Below are positions 5,022-5,819 of a DNA stretch of 5,819 bases, piece after piece. The notes under the pieces were generated by a model. The model did no database searches, was not told the DNA's origin, and worked only from the letters and a program-made list of their open reading frames with translations. The position numbers and the translations under genes were made by a program. Origin of the DNA: Porphyromonadaceae bacterium UBA4702 (GTDB taxonomy: Bacteria > Bacteroidota > Bacteroidia > Bacteroidales > Muribaculaceae); contig DHKE01000033.1 in the NCBI GenBank assembly GCA_002404675.1, positions 1 through 5,819 on the forward strand, given 5' to 3'. Positions within the stretch are counted from its first letter, which is position 1, and the number at the start of each line of letters is the position of its first letter.

Positions 5022-5819
5022 TCAGAGGGCTTTGCCGTCAGAGCCGAGCACGTTGATGATCTTGTGCTTGTAGAGGCGTTCCATCTCCTCGCGGGCCGGG
5101 CCGAGGTATTTGCGCGGGTCGAACTCGCCGGGCTTGTTGCTGAGCACTTCGCGCACAGCAGCGGTCATTGCCAGGCGGCTGTCTGAGTCGATGTTGATCT
5201 TGCACACGTCCATCTTGGCAGCCTTGCGCAGCTCGTCCTCGGGGATGCCGATGGCGTTGGGCATCTTGCCGCCGTACTTGTTGATGGTGTCAACATATTC
5301 CTGAGGCACTGACGATGAGCCGTGGAGGACAATCGGGAAGTCGGGAAGCTTCTCCTCAACCTTCTCGAGCACGTCGAATGCCAGAGGCGGCGGCACGAGG
5401 CGGCCGGTCTCCGGGTCGCGCTTGCACTGTTCGGGAGTGAACTTGTATGCGCCGTGCGAGGTGCCGATGGATATAGCAAGCGAGTCGCAGCCGGTCTTGG
5501 TGACAAACTCGATTACCTCTGCGGGGTTGGTGTAAGTGTGATGCTCGTGGCTCACCTCGTCTTCAACGCCGGCAAGCACGCCGAGCTCGCCCTCTACAGT
5601 CACGTCATGCTGGTGCGCGTATTCCACGACTTTCTTGGTCAGAGCCACATTCTCCTCAAAGGGAAGCGCGCTGCCGTCGATCATTACGGACGAGAAGCCG
5701 TTGTCGATGCAGTCCTTGCAGAGCTCGAAAGTGTCGCCGTGGTCCAGGTGGAGTGTAATCTGGGGATGTTCCCAGCCGAGTGACTTGGCATATTCCACAG
5801 CGCCCTGTGCCATGTAGCG
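5022..5819 (-). CDS. fba: Class II fructose-bisphosphate aldolase (5' end outside window)
   Basis: The enzyme splits fructose 1,6-bisphosphate into dihydroxyacetone phosphate and glyceraldehyde 3-phosphate, in glycolysis and gluconeogenesis. The visible 265 residues run in frame to the window edge and begin R-Y-M-A-Q-G. The ATG at 5811-5813 is an internal methionine, because Bacteroides-type aldolases carry RYMAQGAVEYAK inside the protein. With a usual length near 334, about 70 N-terminal residues are missing. Numbering from the window edge, metal and catalytic motifs are all present: LHLDHGD (23-29, D26 and zinc-binding H27), SVMIDGS (44-50), VEGELGVLAGVEDEV (75-89), GTSHGAYKF (119-127, H122), VLHGSSS (164-170, H166) and INIDSD (208-213). 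It ends at TGA 5022-5024, followed by its own terminator, so it is probably transcribed separately from upp. Its promoter is not in the window. Confidence 0.96.
   Translation of the reverse strand, partial: RYMAQGAVEYAKSLGWEHPQITLHLDHGDTFELCKDCIDNGFSSVMIDGSALPFEENVALTKKVVEYAHQHDVTVEGELGVLAGVEDEVSHEHHTYTNPAEVIEFVTKTGCDSLAISIGTSHGAYKFTPEQCKRDPETGRLVPPPLAFDVLEKVEEKLPDFPIVLHGSSSVPQEYVDTINKYGGKMPNAIGIPEDELRKAAKMDVCKINIDSDSRLAMTAAVREVLSNKPGEFDPRKYLGPAREEMERLYKHKIINVLGSDGKAL

Noticed and set aside
5022..5813. fba starting at the ATG 5811-5813
   Set aside because: The frame stays open to the window edge, and this methionine is part of the internal RYMAQG segment of Bacteroides-type aldolases, so the gene begins outside the window.

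Overview
The window reads as a chromosomal housekeeping region of a GC-rich member of the Bacteroidales. A Muribaculaceae-like gut or faecal bacterium is my best guess. The guess rests on protein features (a Bacteroides-type class II aldolase, Upp, RecF, and a CBS-less arabinose-5-phosphate isomerase), on the absence of strong Shine-Dalgarno sequences, and on one match to the Bacteroidota -7 promoter box (TAnnTTTG). The family-level placement is inference. I see no mobile element, phage gene, tRNA, rRNA or CRISPR array.

Every convincing gene lies on the minus strand, so the window is read from right to left. At the right edge is the 3' part of a class II fructose-bisphosphate aldolase gene (fba, 5022-5819; its N-terminus lies outside). 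It is followed by a clear intrinsic terminator (4965-4996). A short intergenic region (4745-5021) follows. It carries a candidate promoter for the next unit, a direct repeat, inverted repeats and a hairpin.

The second transcription unit fills the rest: upp (uracil phosphoribosyltransferase), recF, a DUF721/DciA-like gene, a hotdog-fold (4HBT) thioesterase, a single-domain SIS sugar-phosphate isomerase (KdsD/KpsF type), a TPR-like helical protein of unknown function, and ribH (lumazine synthase), cut at the left edge a few codons before its stop. The spacings are 36, -4, 10, 48, 46 and 13 bases. I see no terminator between the genes, so a seven-gene operon is plausible.

The operon mixes pyrimidine salvage (upp), replication and repair (recF with the DUF721 gene), acyl-thioester hydrolysis, Kdo precursor supply for LPS (the isomerase) and riboflavin synthesis (ribH). 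The tightest link is recF-DUF721, which share an ATGA stop/start overlap. The least understood product is the TPR-like protein just upstream of ribH. I found no clear new defence or mobile system. The points most worth a second look are the repeat-rich region before upp, the TPR-like protein paired with ribH, a cysteine cluster in Upp, and a perfect 15-base tandem repeat in the spacer before the isomerase gene.
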